Shown in pieces: positions 23,701 to 35,291 of a stretch of DNA of 64,000 nucleotides. Numbering within the stretch: the stretch's first letter is position 1; each line of letters starts with the position of its first letter. The notes under the pieces are model-generated. The model was not told the origin of the DNA, did not search any database, and was given only the letters and a program-made list of their open reading frames with translations. Source of the DNA: Aldrovandia affinis (lineage: Eukaryota; Chordata; Actinopteri; Notacanthiformes; Halosauridae); NCBI GenBank assembly GCA_029706075.1, contig JAINUG010000002.1, positions 816,314 to 880,313 of the forward strand. Direction: 5' to 3'. The position numbers and the translations under genes were made by a program.

Positions 23701-24948
23701 TGGGGGGCCTTGGACCGGGAGAGCGAGTGTGTGTCTGCATAGGCCCTAGGCAAGTTGGATGAGTGCTCAGCGCTTGGAGGCGATATGACTCCCTGACGTG
23801 GTGGTGGGAGCCCCTTTCTGTTACCCATGCGAGGCGAAGTGGACGATGTCGATCTGAAACAGGCCGCGTCCAGGACATCTCTATCAGAGGGGTGAAAGTG
23901 AAGGAGATCGTTTTGGCCTCGCCTCCTTGCCTGGGCACCAGTAACTTCCTCTGCTAGACAAGCATGGTTCTTTTCCAAAAAACACAGAAATGCTGCTCCT
24001 CAATCTCATGGGTATATTCATATTAGGAAGCGATTTAGATGTGCCACTTGTCCTCCAGGACATGGCAATGAACGGGGATATCGGCGGATATCGTCCTTCA
24101 TAATACTCTAGTTGTAGCATGTACTGAGGAATGGTAATACCAGGAACGGTGTTTGGAACAGGGTCCCTGAGCCACACTGAAGGCTGCTTATTGTTCCGTC
24201 TGCCATACTGTCTGGAGTTTGACATCACTGGGCGCACGTATATGCTATAATGAAGGGCATGCGTTTTTCACCACCTCTGTCAGGGACCTACAGTTCTGTC
24301 TTCCAACACCAAGAGGTCGACGGAGGACTTTCTGAAGATACTTGTTAAGCAATCAATGCATTACAATCTCAAGTAATCATTCAGTTACCACAAAATAAGG
24401 TGCGTAATCATGCTGATTGATTTGTTAGGCTACTGCTTTCAATTGTGGAAATATGTCTGTTGACGCTTCTGTAGGACATATCATGCCCATCCTGGAGCAA
24501 AGAAACTGATATGTTGAAATGATTGGGTGGATATTTGTAAACCGCACATTAAAAAAACTACTTCTAAAAACCATTGAAAGCAAAAGGAAAATGTTTTTGT
24601 TGACAGCCTAAAGGCAAAATAAAAATATAAAGAACCAAATTGTTATTGATGGGATGTCTTGATTTTGATGTCTTGAAGGGAGCACAATATGGTGTTGAAT
24701 TTATTCTTTATCAGATAATTTGTTGTTTCCTCTTTCATGACGTAGAGGTGTAAAAACGTGTCCATAAGAGGAAACTCCCCTATCTGAAACAAGGTCAATT
24801 TGTAGACTTTCGCCCTTGCACCAACAGGGCCTTGTGCCTACAACGACACTTTGAGGATCTGGACCTTCTTCAGAGAGGGGGTGCACAACGCATGCCCTTA
24901 AACCCTTTCACGAAATAAAGGTGCAATTGAAAGGGTGCCTCCTGAAAG

Positions 24949-24970
24949 AAAAAAAAAAAAAAAAAAAAAA
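24949..24970 (+). repeat. Poly-A run (22 A)
   Basis: Uninterrupted A tract after GTGCCTCCTGAAAG. No retrogene or LINE body is recognisable upstream. Confidence 0.95.
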
Positions 24971-25453
24971 GGTTTCATCAAACTTATTTATGTTAATTTG
25001 TGCCCATTAAAAGTACAATTGGCGTTCGGTTTAAGCTAATAAGATTCATTCGTTGTTAAATTATCTGTTTAATAGCCTAAAACAATTACTTGAACAATTA
25101 ATTAAACGTAATGGATGCTCGCGCAGTTTTTTTAACGGACAAGATTTCTCTGAATTTACTGTCAGTAGATGTTGAATGCAGACCAGCATTCCATTAAAAG
25201 ATCAATAAAACCTATTTGATTAAGACGGGCTGGAACAGAATGCGGCTCACGCAGCGTTCCTCCCTGGGGCAGGAGGCAGAGCCCTCTGGCTGGCCTCCCA
25301 CATGTCCAGCTCAGAGCGTGCCCATTAAACAAAAAGGAAGATGTGAGGGGTTTGGGGTTTTTTGTGTAATGAAAAAGCAGTTGGGTGAAAATCTGATCAA
25401 AATGATCACAGTCGGTGGGCCTGTGGGAGATGGATTTCAGACAGAAGAGCCTC

Positions 25454-25640
25454 AAATTTAAGCAAAAGAAGCTTGGATTTAGACACTGTTTTAAGCAGAA
25501 GAGGCTCACTTTTCAGCAAACAAAGCTTGGATTTAGACTGTTTTAAGCAGAAGAGGCTCACTTTTCAGCAAACAAAGCTTGGATTTAGACTGTTTTAAGC
25601 AGAAGAGGCTCACTTTTCAGCAGTAGAGGCTCAGTTTTAG
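25454..25640 (+). repeat. 52-bp minisatellite, three to four units
   Basis: GCTTGGATTTAGAC recurs at 25471, 25525 and 25577, each followed by TGTTTTAAGCAGAAGAGGCT and CACTTTTCAGCA. The first unit carries two extra bases (GACAC). A diverged unit ends the array. Confidence 0.95.
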
Positions 25641-26111
25641 TGAGTGAAGTGACACGGTCTGTATTCCACGTCAGACCCCTGACTCACCCACCCGCTCACC
25701 CACTCGCTCGCACACTCACTCTGCGTAATAGGATTACTGTCTGCTCGCGAAGCACACACCTTTCAGCCCACAGATTACTCAGCGGCGCCTCGTGAAAAGA
25801 ACGACGTCTGTCCGGTACGCAGAGCTAAACTGCTAACCGCCCTTCTCATGGCATCCCCCAGGGGCTCGAGGTGTCTATCGGTGTCAAAGGAATTAAAGTA
25901 TCCCCACGCCAATCCTCTTACCTCTGCAAAGCAGTGACTCATGCATGCTTGTTTTAAATTGATAACTCTATGCTATGTAGTATTATATTGCCGGTACGTT
26001 GCGTAACGGCATTATTTCATACGTGAATTAAACAGCCCTTTGATAGTGTGAGCTTGGACCCATGCCAGACTCTGAGTTTCATTATGGTTTATGACTTGTA
26101 GTTTTATTGTG

Positions 26112-26112
<1 letters not shown>

Positions 26113-26160
<48 letters not shown>

Positions 26161-26168
26161 TGTGTTTG
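26113..26168 (+). repeat. TG microsatellite
   Basis: About 22 TG units, then TTTGTGTGTTTG. Confidence 0.97.
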
Positions 26169-26569
26169 CTCAGTTGGAGAGTTCGCCAGAGACTTCCCGT
26201 CATATTAATACCAGCCTATATTATTCACCTGCGCTTTGTGTGGGTTCTCAAAGAAAAGCTACCCTGTGTTCTACCCCTCCCCTGCATAAGCAAACACACG
26301 CGCACACTCATCTGTTCCCGCTAATTAATTACTTTGGTGCTAATTAAAAACCAAGAAGCATTCAAAAGCTTCTGCCTCCTTGCGAAATCTTAACATTTTC
26401 ATTTACTCCTCCTCGAGACTAATGAATATTTTGGCTGGGATTTTACAGTAGAGGCACGGCGGCGGAACTAACGCCAGTGGGAGACTGGGCGGCACCAGAG
26501 GCCATGACAACGGGCACAAGATCGTCTAGAGAGAGCAGGAGCAGCTGCCACATCCGCATGGCTATCTGT

Positions 26570-26830
26570 GTGCAACCGCATGCGCGTGCACACGTGGAAG
26601 CACACATGCATGCATGGAGCACATACAGACATGCACACGCACTTGTATGCACACACACAAACAGACACACGTTTCCACAACTGCACTCATATAAACATGC
26701 ATCCATGCATGCAAATCGGATGGACATACGTTCGCACGTATACACGCTGAACGCAGGCAGACATATACAGGTTGAAGCAGCATGCAAGCATGCAACTGCA
26801 TGCACGTGATAACTCGCACGCACACACACG
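26570..26830 (+). repeat. Alternating purine-pyrimidine tract rich in CATGCA
   Basis: Imperfect CATGCA, CACACG and ACATGC units over about 260 bp (GCATGCGCGTGCACACG at the start). The alternating pattern favours Z-DNA. Cys- and His-rich frames here are artefacts. Confidence 0.8.
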
Positions 26831-28533
26831 CGCCTCCCTAATGGAGTCAGTGTGCTGCAGGAAGATCGCCCTGCGTCCCAGCGAACATTAAGAAAACAAG
26901 TGTTGATCTGAATGTTAACAAGGCGATCTGCACCCAGGACTACAGCAGCGAGGGGGGCCGTGCCAGCTCAGAGCTCGCTCACTCGCCCGCCGCGCTCGCC
27001 CTGCCCACCGCCATCTCCTCCCTGTGCTTTAATTATGCCATCCGTGCGCCGTGCGTTTACACGGTGCCTCACAACTACTCTCCCTCTCCCTCTCACCGCA
27101 CCGCACCGCCTTCCCGCCGCGGCTCGGCCCCAGATCGCAGGTCTTTGTTACCGCCCGTCGTTCCACTCCGTGCCACGAGGGACCGTTATTTTAAATAACA
27201 CTCGCGGTGCGCGTATCTCCTGTCAGTGGGAGCGCTAATTGACCTGAGATATCTGAGAATGAAAAATGCATATACCATTAAATATTTCAGTTTGCCACTT
27301 TGATTCTGGGGGTTTTCCGTGAGTAAGAAGAGTGGGATTGACAGGTGGGGGGAATCGACGTGGGGAGCCCCCCTCCCCCTCCCCGGCTTCTATCACTGCT
27401 GTTCCCAGTCCTGTGTGTAATTAAGTACACAGTGTTTTCCTATCTGTACAAAAGTAACGTGAGCGCAATACAGAAACATTTTTTGACTCCATTCAGCTAA
27501 ATGTCTTAACACTTACGGCAGTCATTAATCAGCTATTCGATTGGCCAGTTATCATTATTGAGTTCTCGTTATTGAGTAATGAAGGAAAAATTCATTCCTT
27601 AACAGAAAGGTTTTTTTCTTTCCTCTCTCTGCAGTTTTCACTTTTGAATCAGAAGCTCTCTGGCTTGCTGGTACGGGGGAACTAGCATATTTGAAAAATT
27701 TGAAAAAACTTGTCTATCATGACCCCATTCGGTGGTTCTTGTGTCCAAGGCAGCAGGAGCTGAGCTGGAATCTCTCTCTCTCTCTCTAATGACTAAAAAT
27801 GGGAGTTTCATACAGTGCCCTCTCTTCACATTGAGACAAGCGCTGATCCTTGTATCACGGTAATAAGGTCTCTACTTAGCCTTTAAGAGATGCCTTTGCC
27901 TGCCATGTTCTCAATGCTGGACACCTAAAGTTCACATGCATACATCATGTGTGTGGGTCTCTGTGCTTCTGGTGACACGCTTTCTTATGAGCACTCTCTC
28001 TGTGACTTAATGGGATAAGACAGGGATTAGCGCTAAGAGCTTTGGAGCCGGAAAGGGAGAGGAGGAGAGGGGAGTCTTCTGAATATTTAACGCTCAACGT
28101 TCTTGGACTCCGGATGCTCGGAGGGGCACGGGCAAGAAAGAAGGACCCCCAGATGACTGCTCATTGGGTAGTGGGCGCACGCAGCCCCGCTAGTCTCTGG
28201 AGCCAGCGCCCCCACCCGCTCTCTCACATGTCCCCCTCTTTAATTAGCAACCAACACCCTGTCTTACGGTTTCAAACAATGCTTCTGTCCAAGACTGAGG
28301 ATCAACTAGTGGAAAAGCTCATTACCAAAAAAAAGCTAGGGCGGGGGGCTTGTCATGGCACTGCCCTTCTCTCAGCTTTCGGCACACCGTTGCCTTGCCA
28401 CAGGGAGCCCGCTTCTCCACCGTTATGGAGAAACACCTGCTCAAGCCCCACCCGGCTCCTCCTCCTCCCCATCCTCTTCCTCACCCTGCTCTGTCCAGAC
28501 AGCGTGTGCGATTGGGAGTATGCGCAGTACACA

Positions 28534-28566
28534 TGCTGACTTGTCTGTCTCTCTCTCTTGCTGACT

Positions 28567-28617
<51 letters not shown>

Positions 28618-28634
28618 TTCTCTCTTTCTCTCAG
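28534..28634 (+). promoter_or_regulatory. 3' splice-site region of the EGF exon: duplicated branch-point motif plus CT microsatellite
   Basis: A TGCTGAC sequence, a close match to the vertebrate branch-point consensus, occurs at 28534-28540 and again at 28559-28565. In both copies it continues as TTGTCT, so the segment looks locally duplicated. From 28566 to the acceptor AG at 28633-28634 there is no other AG. The whole interval is pyrimidine: about 20 CT dinucleotides (28569-28609) followed by three TTTCTCTC-like units. The polypyrimidine tract of this exon is therefore a microsatellite, expected to vary in length between individuals. The duplication and repeat are seen directly; the branch-point role is inferred. 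Confidence 0.7.
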
Positions 28635-28708
28635 GTGTAAGGAGGGCTACCAGGGGGTGCGATGTGACCAGTTTCTTCCCAAGACAGACTCCATCCTCTC
28701 CGATCCAA
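28635..28708 (+). CDS. nrg3: neuregulin 3, exon A: C-terminal half of the EGF-like domain
   Basis: Internal coding exon of neuregulin 3, a membrane-anchored EGF-family ligand of the receptor tyrosine kinase ERBB4. After one base completing a split Arg codon it reads 24 codons beginning CKEGYQGVRC and ending in SDP, then one base (phase 1 out). It supplies the last two cysteines of the EGF module in the spacing C-x(3)-GYxGxxC and the start of the stalk (QFLPKTDSILSDP). This matches my memory of human NRG3 residue for residue over the exon, which separates it from NRG1, NRG2 and NRG4. Borders are a clear AG acceptor (28633-28634) and a GTATGT donor at 28709. The first four EGF cysteines are encoded by an upstream exon not in this window. 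The paralog is undetermined. Within the 24 codons I see no stop or frameshift. Confidence 0.95.
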
Positions 28709-28910
28709 GTATGTGTCTCTGCTTCCTCTCCTGGTTACAGGCAAAGACCCCCACCCCAGGATTCCTTTCAAGGCTGCTGAGTAGTCGGGAGGCATCTGTC
28801 AAAAAAACAAAAGAAATATGGTTAAAAAATGTGAAAAACACTTTTTTTACTTGACGATAGCAGCTTATTATTTCTGATGTGGGGGTGATGCACTTGTTTA
28901 TGTCTATAAG

Positions 28911-28985
28911 CCGTGGTGTGGTATAGTGGGTAGGAAACTGAGCTTTTCACCAAAAAGTTACAGGTTACAATATCCGGTCGGAAAA
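28911..28985 (+). mobile_element. SINE head fragment
   Basis: GTGGTGTGGTATAGTGGGTA and TTACAGGTTACAATATCCGG resemble the tRNA-like head of the SINE at 9373, with a damaged B box. No tail. Confidence 0.6.
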
Positions 28986-29156
28986 AGTATTTACTCACAC
29001 GTTTGCCTGGAGCAGGTATGTTGCTAATACCCCCTTATTCCTGGTTGTGCTCAGGTAAGTTTGAGTATTTGTGTGTGTGTCTGCAGGGTGAATTGCTCAA
29101 GCTGACTCCTTTCATTGAGTCTGTGAGTCACAATGCCTTCAGCCTGAACACCAGCG

Positions 29157-29181
29157 CACACACACACACACACACACACAC
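29157..29181 (+). repeat. CA microsatellite
   Basis: About 12 CA units. Confidence 0.95.
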
Positions 29182-29584
29182 TGTACAGGGCCATGGAGGG
29201 AAATGCAGATGTATTCTATGAGGAACATGCTTGGGGCTACTGTGGACACACTAAAATTTATCCCAGTTCCAAATTCCATTCAGTGAGTCCAGTTATTGGC
29301 CAGTTATTGCACTCCAAAAATGTGCAGCTTATGCAGGGAGTATTTATTTCACGTATCATTCTCTTATTGGAAACTTGGAAAAAAAGTTACATATATTTTA
29401 CAATAGAAGTTAGATAGTTTTATTTGACAATTTAAAAATAAATAATATACACAATGCGAACACATATATACCCTTGATACATGACAAAAAGCCAACTTAA
29501 TTCCATTGTGGTCCTCTAAAAAAGTACTATAGAAAGTGCTATAATTGTTCATGATTCTTTTTTGACTGAAACTAGGGACCATTG

Positions 29585-29763
29585 CAATAACCTACACCTG
29601 CGATGGATTGGATGCCAACATCTGACAGAGGAGACAATGTCCAGGTGATATTCCTGCCTCTCGCCTGGAACGCATGCTGGGATCAGATGGCTCCAGCACC
29701 CCCGCGACCCTGACCAGGAATACACAGCTTGTTATTAAGCTTAGATAATGGATGGATGGATGG
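29585..29763 (+). mobile_element. 3' end of a non-LTR retrotransposon (GGAT-repeat tail)
   Basis: GCGATGGATTGGATGCC, CATGCTGGGATCAGATGGC, CCCGCGACCCTGACCAGGA, and a GGATGGATGGATGG end. This block is a familiar 3' end of a fish LINE or its SINE partner; assignment to the RTE/Rex3 group is from memory and uncertain. Confidence 0.7.
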
Positions 29764-30544
29764 AAGTTGCAAACTAATACATAATTCTCTTTGTTCTGCA
29801 TTTCCCTTCTTTTAGACTAACCGGTAACTATAACGGTTTGTAAAAAAATCTGAGGCATCGTAGATTTGTTATTTTAGATGCTCAACCACAGCACAAATTA
29901 TCCATGGAAATTTTGGGGGATGTAGTTAAGAGAAACTGTATTGAATCTTGCCCCTGCGTATTTCAGGTGCTCCCGCCCCCAGTGCTGCAAATAGCTATCT
30001 AGCATACAGTCAGTGAAATTACCAGCCAGCTAGATTGCTACAAAAGTGGATGATATGGCCGACTATCCATTCTACAAACATTGGTACAGCCTGCTGTCTA
30101 TTTGCCAGTAAAATACAGGTATCCATGAGAACATAAATGTCATGCAGAAACCAAACAGACTAAGCTAGCAAGCCACCTAGGTTCAAGTGAAATACCAGAT
30201 GATCCTGAGAGCCTGTGTTCACACCATGTCTGTGTCTAGAGGCTGCCCGTCTCACTGCTGTTTGGTTAATCCGCCAAAGGAGCCTTTTGTCTACTCTAGA
30301 AGGTTCCTTGAGCCGTCATTCACTCCGGGTCCTGCATGTAGCAACACAGAGCAGGTATTCACAAACAGGTGCCCACACCTTTCTACTAGGGCCACTAGCG
30401 TGCTTGATCCGTTCACTCAAAAGGCTATGGACAATTTGATATATTTGCAATAAATATTATTTTTTCCTCATGCGTCTCCTGCCTAGAGTCCCTGAGTGAC
30501 ATTTAAAAAAATTTAATGCTTCAGCTTGATCTGAAAAAAACGTC

Positions 30545-30722
30545 CGCAACCGTTATCATAATCACAACAGCGATCACAGTCATTATCCTAATAGTAATCG
30601 TAATCACAGTCGCGACCTGAATTGCAATTCCCATCATAAATATGATAATAATTGTATTCATCATAATCATAATCATGCCGTTCACAACATTAAGCATATT
30701 TCCAATCACAATTGTAATCACT
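30545..30722 (+). repeat. ATAATC-rich low-complexity tract
   Basis: Imperfect ATCATAATC and AATCACAGT units. The minus-strand frame gives a spurious Ile/Met/Val-rich peptide that mimics a membrane protein. Confidence 0.8.
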
Positions 30723-31589
30723 TCTTAACCTTTATGGTGAGATTGGCGGCTGTCTCCAGATACAATGGCTGTATAATACATGATGGATAATATATTCAGA
30801 AAATGGGCATTATTTTAGCTGCAGAAGTCTTTATTTATTTAAAAATGCTTGCCAAGGTTTTTTTATTCTGCTATTTTATGAAAGAAAAGAAGCCCCAGTC
30901 AAGAGACCGAGCTCTCCAGTCAGGTCTGCGAGGGTCTCCCAGCCGTTTCGACAGCCGGGTGAAAGTGTGTGAATTTCCACTCCCCTGTTTCTGTGTGCCG
31001 TGTCTGGCCTTTTCTGGCCTTTACCGTGCGCAGCCGGAGAATAAACAGTGCAGAGGCACCGCCGATCGCCTCCCGGTAGTGCCGTGCGTTCACCACCGCC
31101 GTGCCGACGCCGATGTTTGCTCGCCGTACCTGTGTCCCTCCTGTAGACAAAACGGCTGCGGCTGAGCACGTGACAGAAAGAGGGATGACTCTGTAAGCGC
31201 TTGGACGCTGGCCCGGACTCGTGACCCGTGTGGCATTTGGCATCCGCTCTTCACGCAGAGCTCCACGCTGTGCTGCGATGATGTGTAAATGAAGTCACGT
31301 TTGCCCGCGGCGCTATTCCCTTTGAGCGTGTGTCACCGAACATCAGCGGGACGGGAACGCCGGCCTCCTGCATTTCCACTGCAGTCGTTACGCGTATCTC
31401 ACGCCGCTCGTCAGCCGCGTGGGCCTGCCGCGGTCTCCTGTGAATCCCGGTCTCTACATCGCGCGTCCCGGCCCCTCGCGTGTGTCACCGGGCTCTTGTC
31501 TCACTCCTCAAAGTCTCACACACGTGGACGGAGACAGGTTTGTACCAGTAAGCTGTACCGAAGGTTGAAGAGTCACACCAAGTTGTTCC

Positions 31590-31720
31590 AATTTACATTT
31601 TACATTTTAAGCATTTAGCAGACGCTCTTATCCAGAGCCACTTACAAGATGTGCATTAATACAAGGTAAGAACAATCATAGTTAGCGCAGTTCACAATCA
31701 TAGTTCCCTTTTGAGAAGTT
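31590..31720 (-). mobile_element. L2-type 3' tail fragment
   Basis: TTTACATTTTACATTTTAAG then CATTTAGCAGACGCTCTTAT and CCAGAGCCACTTACAAG: the reverse complement of the TGTAA/hairpin tail of the SINE at 9373. It is truncated before any recognisable tRNA head. Confidence 0.85.
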
Positions 31721-32009
31721 AACTTCTCTGTCTGTGCAACGGACTGTCTTTAATGATTAAATGTGTGCGCTGCAGAAGGGTTGGGTTGCCTCTCGCTTAC
31801 TGCACACGTCTGTTTGTGGACCGTTCCTGGTATGAGTATAGTAGACTGCAAGCGTTTACAAACGCACAGACACACATTCACACTGGGAATTAGGCTCAAA
31901 GCCACATGTGCTCACCTTTATTTCTTAAGTGAAATATGTTGATTGTGTGTCCATATGGTAGTGAGTGTGATTGTGTTAAGATATTGTGTGATGGTCTGCT
32001 GGATGTTTA

Positions 32010-32262
32010 TATGACGCCTGTTTATATGAGTCTCACGTCCTATGTCAGTCCTAAAGAGAGACAGGGGTCTGTAGACACTGATGGTCTGCTGGATGTTTAT
32101 ATGACCCACCCCATAGTCCTAAAAGAGAGACAGGGGTGTTTATATGACCCACCCCATAGTCCTAAAGAGAGACAGGGGTGTTTATATGACCCACCCCACA
32201 GTCCTAAAGAGAGACAGGGGTGTTTATATGACCCACCCCACAGTTCTAAAGAGACCGAAGGG
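32010..32262 (+). repeat. 42-bp minisatellite
   Basis: GTGTTTATATGACCCACCCC then ATAGTCCTAAAGAGAGACAG repeats with a 42-bp period (GTGTTT at 32136 and 32178), with diverged units at the start and end. Since 42 is a multiple of three, the frame shows a 14-residue repeat (GCLYDPPHSPKERQ). It is not a gene. Confidence 0.95.
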
Positions 32263-33307
32263 TATTTCATGCAACTCATCCTGCCGCAGTCACAGAGTGG
32301 GGTGCTGGTAGAGTCCTCTGTTGCTCAGGTAAGGTACTAAGCTTTGAGAGTCCAACGCCAAGTTGCTTTATAGAGTTTAATAAGCAGATTTAGAAGAGGG
32401 AGATAAGTCCTGGCACAGATTTGAAGCAGTTCAGAGAAGCGTGTCTCTCTCCCACTGGGGAAGTGAGAGCAGCCCCCACCCCCGCTGCGCTTGATGTCCT
32501 GTCACAGGCGCTCACACTGACACACTACGAGGGGGTAAAATGTGTGAAAGGTAAACTCAGGAGATGTTACCATGCCACTCTGAAACCGTTTGTAATGCAG
32601 GAAGAAATTTAAAAAAATGTATTGCAATTTTAAAGCTGCTACAGGCTGTCATCATATCAAAAAGGTTGGCATAATGCATAATGCCTCTCCTCTCGTGAAA
32701 AAATAGAATATATATATGTATATACTGTAAATATATATACATAGAAGCATAGGCATGTGTTTTTTACCCTTTCATTTCTTTCCCTGTTCCACTCAGCCTT
32801 AGCATAGTCTGCCAACATTCTTTTATCTATATATATATAACCTTGTCACTGCACGTTAAAAGACAAAAAATACAACTGAGTGGCAGAGATGGGCCTGTTT
32901 AAAGGGGTCCTTAAATTCAGTGCATTATAAAGCAAAGGCTCTGTAATTAGCACCGCAATTAAAAAGTGTACACTCGTCATGTATCTCTTTGTGGGCAGTG
33001 GGGATTCCATCCTAGGGGACCGAAATTCCAGGTCTGGTTGAGGTCGGTAGCGAAAACGCAACGGGGTAATGGTGGAATTGCTAGTTTCATCCATCGCGAA
33101 CACAATTTTCCTTGAATGGAGAGCAAAATGGAGAGAAATAGAGGAGGGGGAGGAGATAACGAAAACACACCCGTACGGTAGTGTAATTACTGGTTTCGGC
33201 CATCGCCCGGTTTGGCAGTTTTGTGGTCGTCGATAAAGGCGTTTGTGTCAGCATGGGTTTGGCAAAAAAAAATTTTGTGTCTAATAAGTCGCATTTTCAT
33301 CCACCCA

Positions 33308-33380
33308 GACCATGTACATTTACACTTTAAGCATTTGGCAGACGCTCTTATCCAGAGCGGCTTACAAGATGTGCATTAAA
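33308..33380 (-). mobile_element. L2-type 3' tail fragment
   Basis: TTTACACTTTAAGCATTTGG then CAGACGCTCTTATCCAGAGC and GGCTTACAAGATGTGC; same tail as at 31590, including the shared ACAAGATGTGCATTA extension. Confidence 0.85.
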
Positions 33381-34439
33381 CCGTGTCTTAACCGCTGTGC
33401 TAGTTTGGTGACGTTGTTAATGCGGACAGTATGAACAGAGAGGGCAGCAGGGTGACCAGATGTCTCGCATTGTGTGGCACAGTCCCGCGTTTTCACCCGT
33501 TGTCTCGCATCAGGCGACGACGACAGACATTGTCCTGCATTTTCATAAAATAATATCATGTGAAGGGATGTGAAACCGCCAGCTCAAATATATCATCACC
33601 CCTGTGTCAATAAACATCGTTCCAGATTTCTCTTGCTTCTTTATTTCGATTATTACCTCCTTTTAGATAAAGTACACAAGTGAAGTAAAAAAGTTAAGTA
33701 AACAAATGAACAGTATCATCATCTGTACGTGACTGTAAGAGTTGACAAAGACGAAAAGTCTGGGAAATTCAAATAAAAGTGCCACAGCACTCATCATGAT
33801 AGTGCTTTCCAACACACACACACCAACTGCTTTTCAAAATGGTACTGTACCATACATGGCTTAATTTCAGACAAAATGTGCTCACCACTTGCAGGTCGGT
33901 GGCGTGGGTTTCTGAGGAATGTTCTCTCTCAGATTGCCTAAGAGTCTGTAAGTCTCTCTATGCTACCGCCTGCCCGTAATATACAGTAGATAATTCATTT
34001 TGGCTGAGGCAATAAATACGCATTTAATACGTTTAGATTTTCAATGTTACTGAGCACTCAAATTGCATCGTTTCATTCACTTACACCGCTAATAATAAAT
34101 ATGTGTTTTGCGCGTGCACGCGCACCTATATCCATATTTACAATGCATGTCAGTATGTGCGTTAATGAACATCACATGGCTTTCCTCGCAATTCCACGGC
34201 TGAGCAGTTTTATGGCATAGTAATACAAATGAATCACGTGCGTTCCCCATGCCTCATAATGCTCCACGCTCTCTGCGTTAACCAATAATCTCATCTATTA
34301 TCTTGTACAATTCTCAAATAAAAGATTAATATCCAAGCCGGTCTGTCTGTGGCTTCGCTTGCCACAGAGGTGAAACAGTGACGCAGTGACAGACACCCAA
34401 CTGACCTTTCAATGGATCACAACTACTCACAGCTATTTA

Positions 34440-34442
<3 letters not shown>

Positions 34443-34485
<43 letters not shown>

Positions 34486-34534
34486 ATGTGCGTGTGTTTG
34501 TATGCATGTGTGTGTGTATGTGTGTGTGTTTGCA

Positions 34535-34597
<63 letters not shown>
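34443..34597 (+). repeat. Compound TG microsatellite
   Basis: TG runs at 34443-34482 and 34537-34597 joined by GAGATGTG and GCATG-containing variants. Cys/Val and His/Thr frames are artefacts. Confidence 0.97.
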
Positions 34598-34600
<3 letters not shown>

Positions 34601-35225
34601 ATGCAAAGGGTATTGACCCCATCCATTCATCTGCCCCTGTGATTCCCCTTGTTCACGCTTGTAAAATGTTTTTGCAAGCCAGTTGTAATGGTTCTGGACG
34701 GGCCATTTGCGATGAGATATGGATCTCGTCACTTACCGTGTAATGAGGGACATGCGAGATGTATGCAGATTTTTCTGTGGGTATTGTTGCCGCCTGCTCG
34801 CAACCACACTCTCCCCGGCAACGGATCATTAACGCCGGGGATGTGCCCGTATGGAAGCCAGATCCAGCACCCTCTGCACCAGCAGAGAGGGGAACAGCAG
34901 GACCTCGGATAACCACTCATTATTTCCTCTCCTACTCGATCAGGGCAAGGGAAGCGCAGTCCTCCAGGCATTGCTGCTTTTTATGTCCTTAAATCATCTG
35001 CAAACGTAGAAGAACTAACAGGCAATTTGACTTGCTTTACATTTCGCACGGTACATCCCTTAGCTGAGATTGCCATCCAACGACCTTCACTATTTGCCAG
35101 TATGTCTTTTTATGATTTTCACTTTCAATGCCACATTTCTGAGACGGCACACAATCCAAGAACTTTCCTGTTGCAGCAGTTGCAATACACTATTGCATTA
35201 AAAGAATGGTGCGCGCCTGTATGCA

Positions 35226-35227
<2 letters not shown>

Positions 35228-35284
<57 letters not shown>
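35228..35284 (+). repeat. CA microsatellite
   Basis: About 28 CA units. Confidence 0.97.

Positions 35285-35291
<7 letters not shown>

Larger units (their letters stand above)
1..28634 (+). other. nrg3: nrg3 intron upstream of the EGF exon (partial)
   Basis: Inferred intron: the first recognisable exon starts at 28635 with a phase-2 acceptor, so the exon carrying the first half of the EGF domain must lie upstream. I looked for that exon (a CxNDGEC-like motif) and found none. Recognisable contents are the repeats listed separately. I see nothing identifiable in 1-2380, 3262-5230, 6720-7030, 7070-8595, 10265-11808, 12290-13170, 16250-17270, 17425-18000, 20750-21450, 21480-24940, 24971-25450 and 25650-26110. 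There are GC-rich CpG-bearing stretches at about 21770-21890 and 26930-27200. The stretch 1860-2170 is unique sequence rich in homeodomain-like TAAT cores with an octamer-like ATGCAAAT near 2088, so it could be a conserved non-coding element, but that is not testable here. Whether the whole interval belongs to nrg3 is inference. Confidence 0.7.

Noticed and set aside
24949..24970. Poly-A tail of a processed retrogene
   Set aside because: No gene-like or LINE-like sequence upstream and no target duplication seen.
28042..28539. 165-codon open frame just upstream of the EGF exon
   Set aside because: Composition looks random and no family is recognised; it does not join in frame to exon A as a neuregulin N-terminal part.
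30521..30721. Small hydrophobic membrane protein on the minus strand
   Set aside because: Artefact of ATAATC-type low-complexity DNA.
34412..34743. Cys/Val- and His/Thr-rich proteins
   Set aside because: Translations of a TG/CA microsatellite; the same applies to 40697-41359 and 26443-26829.
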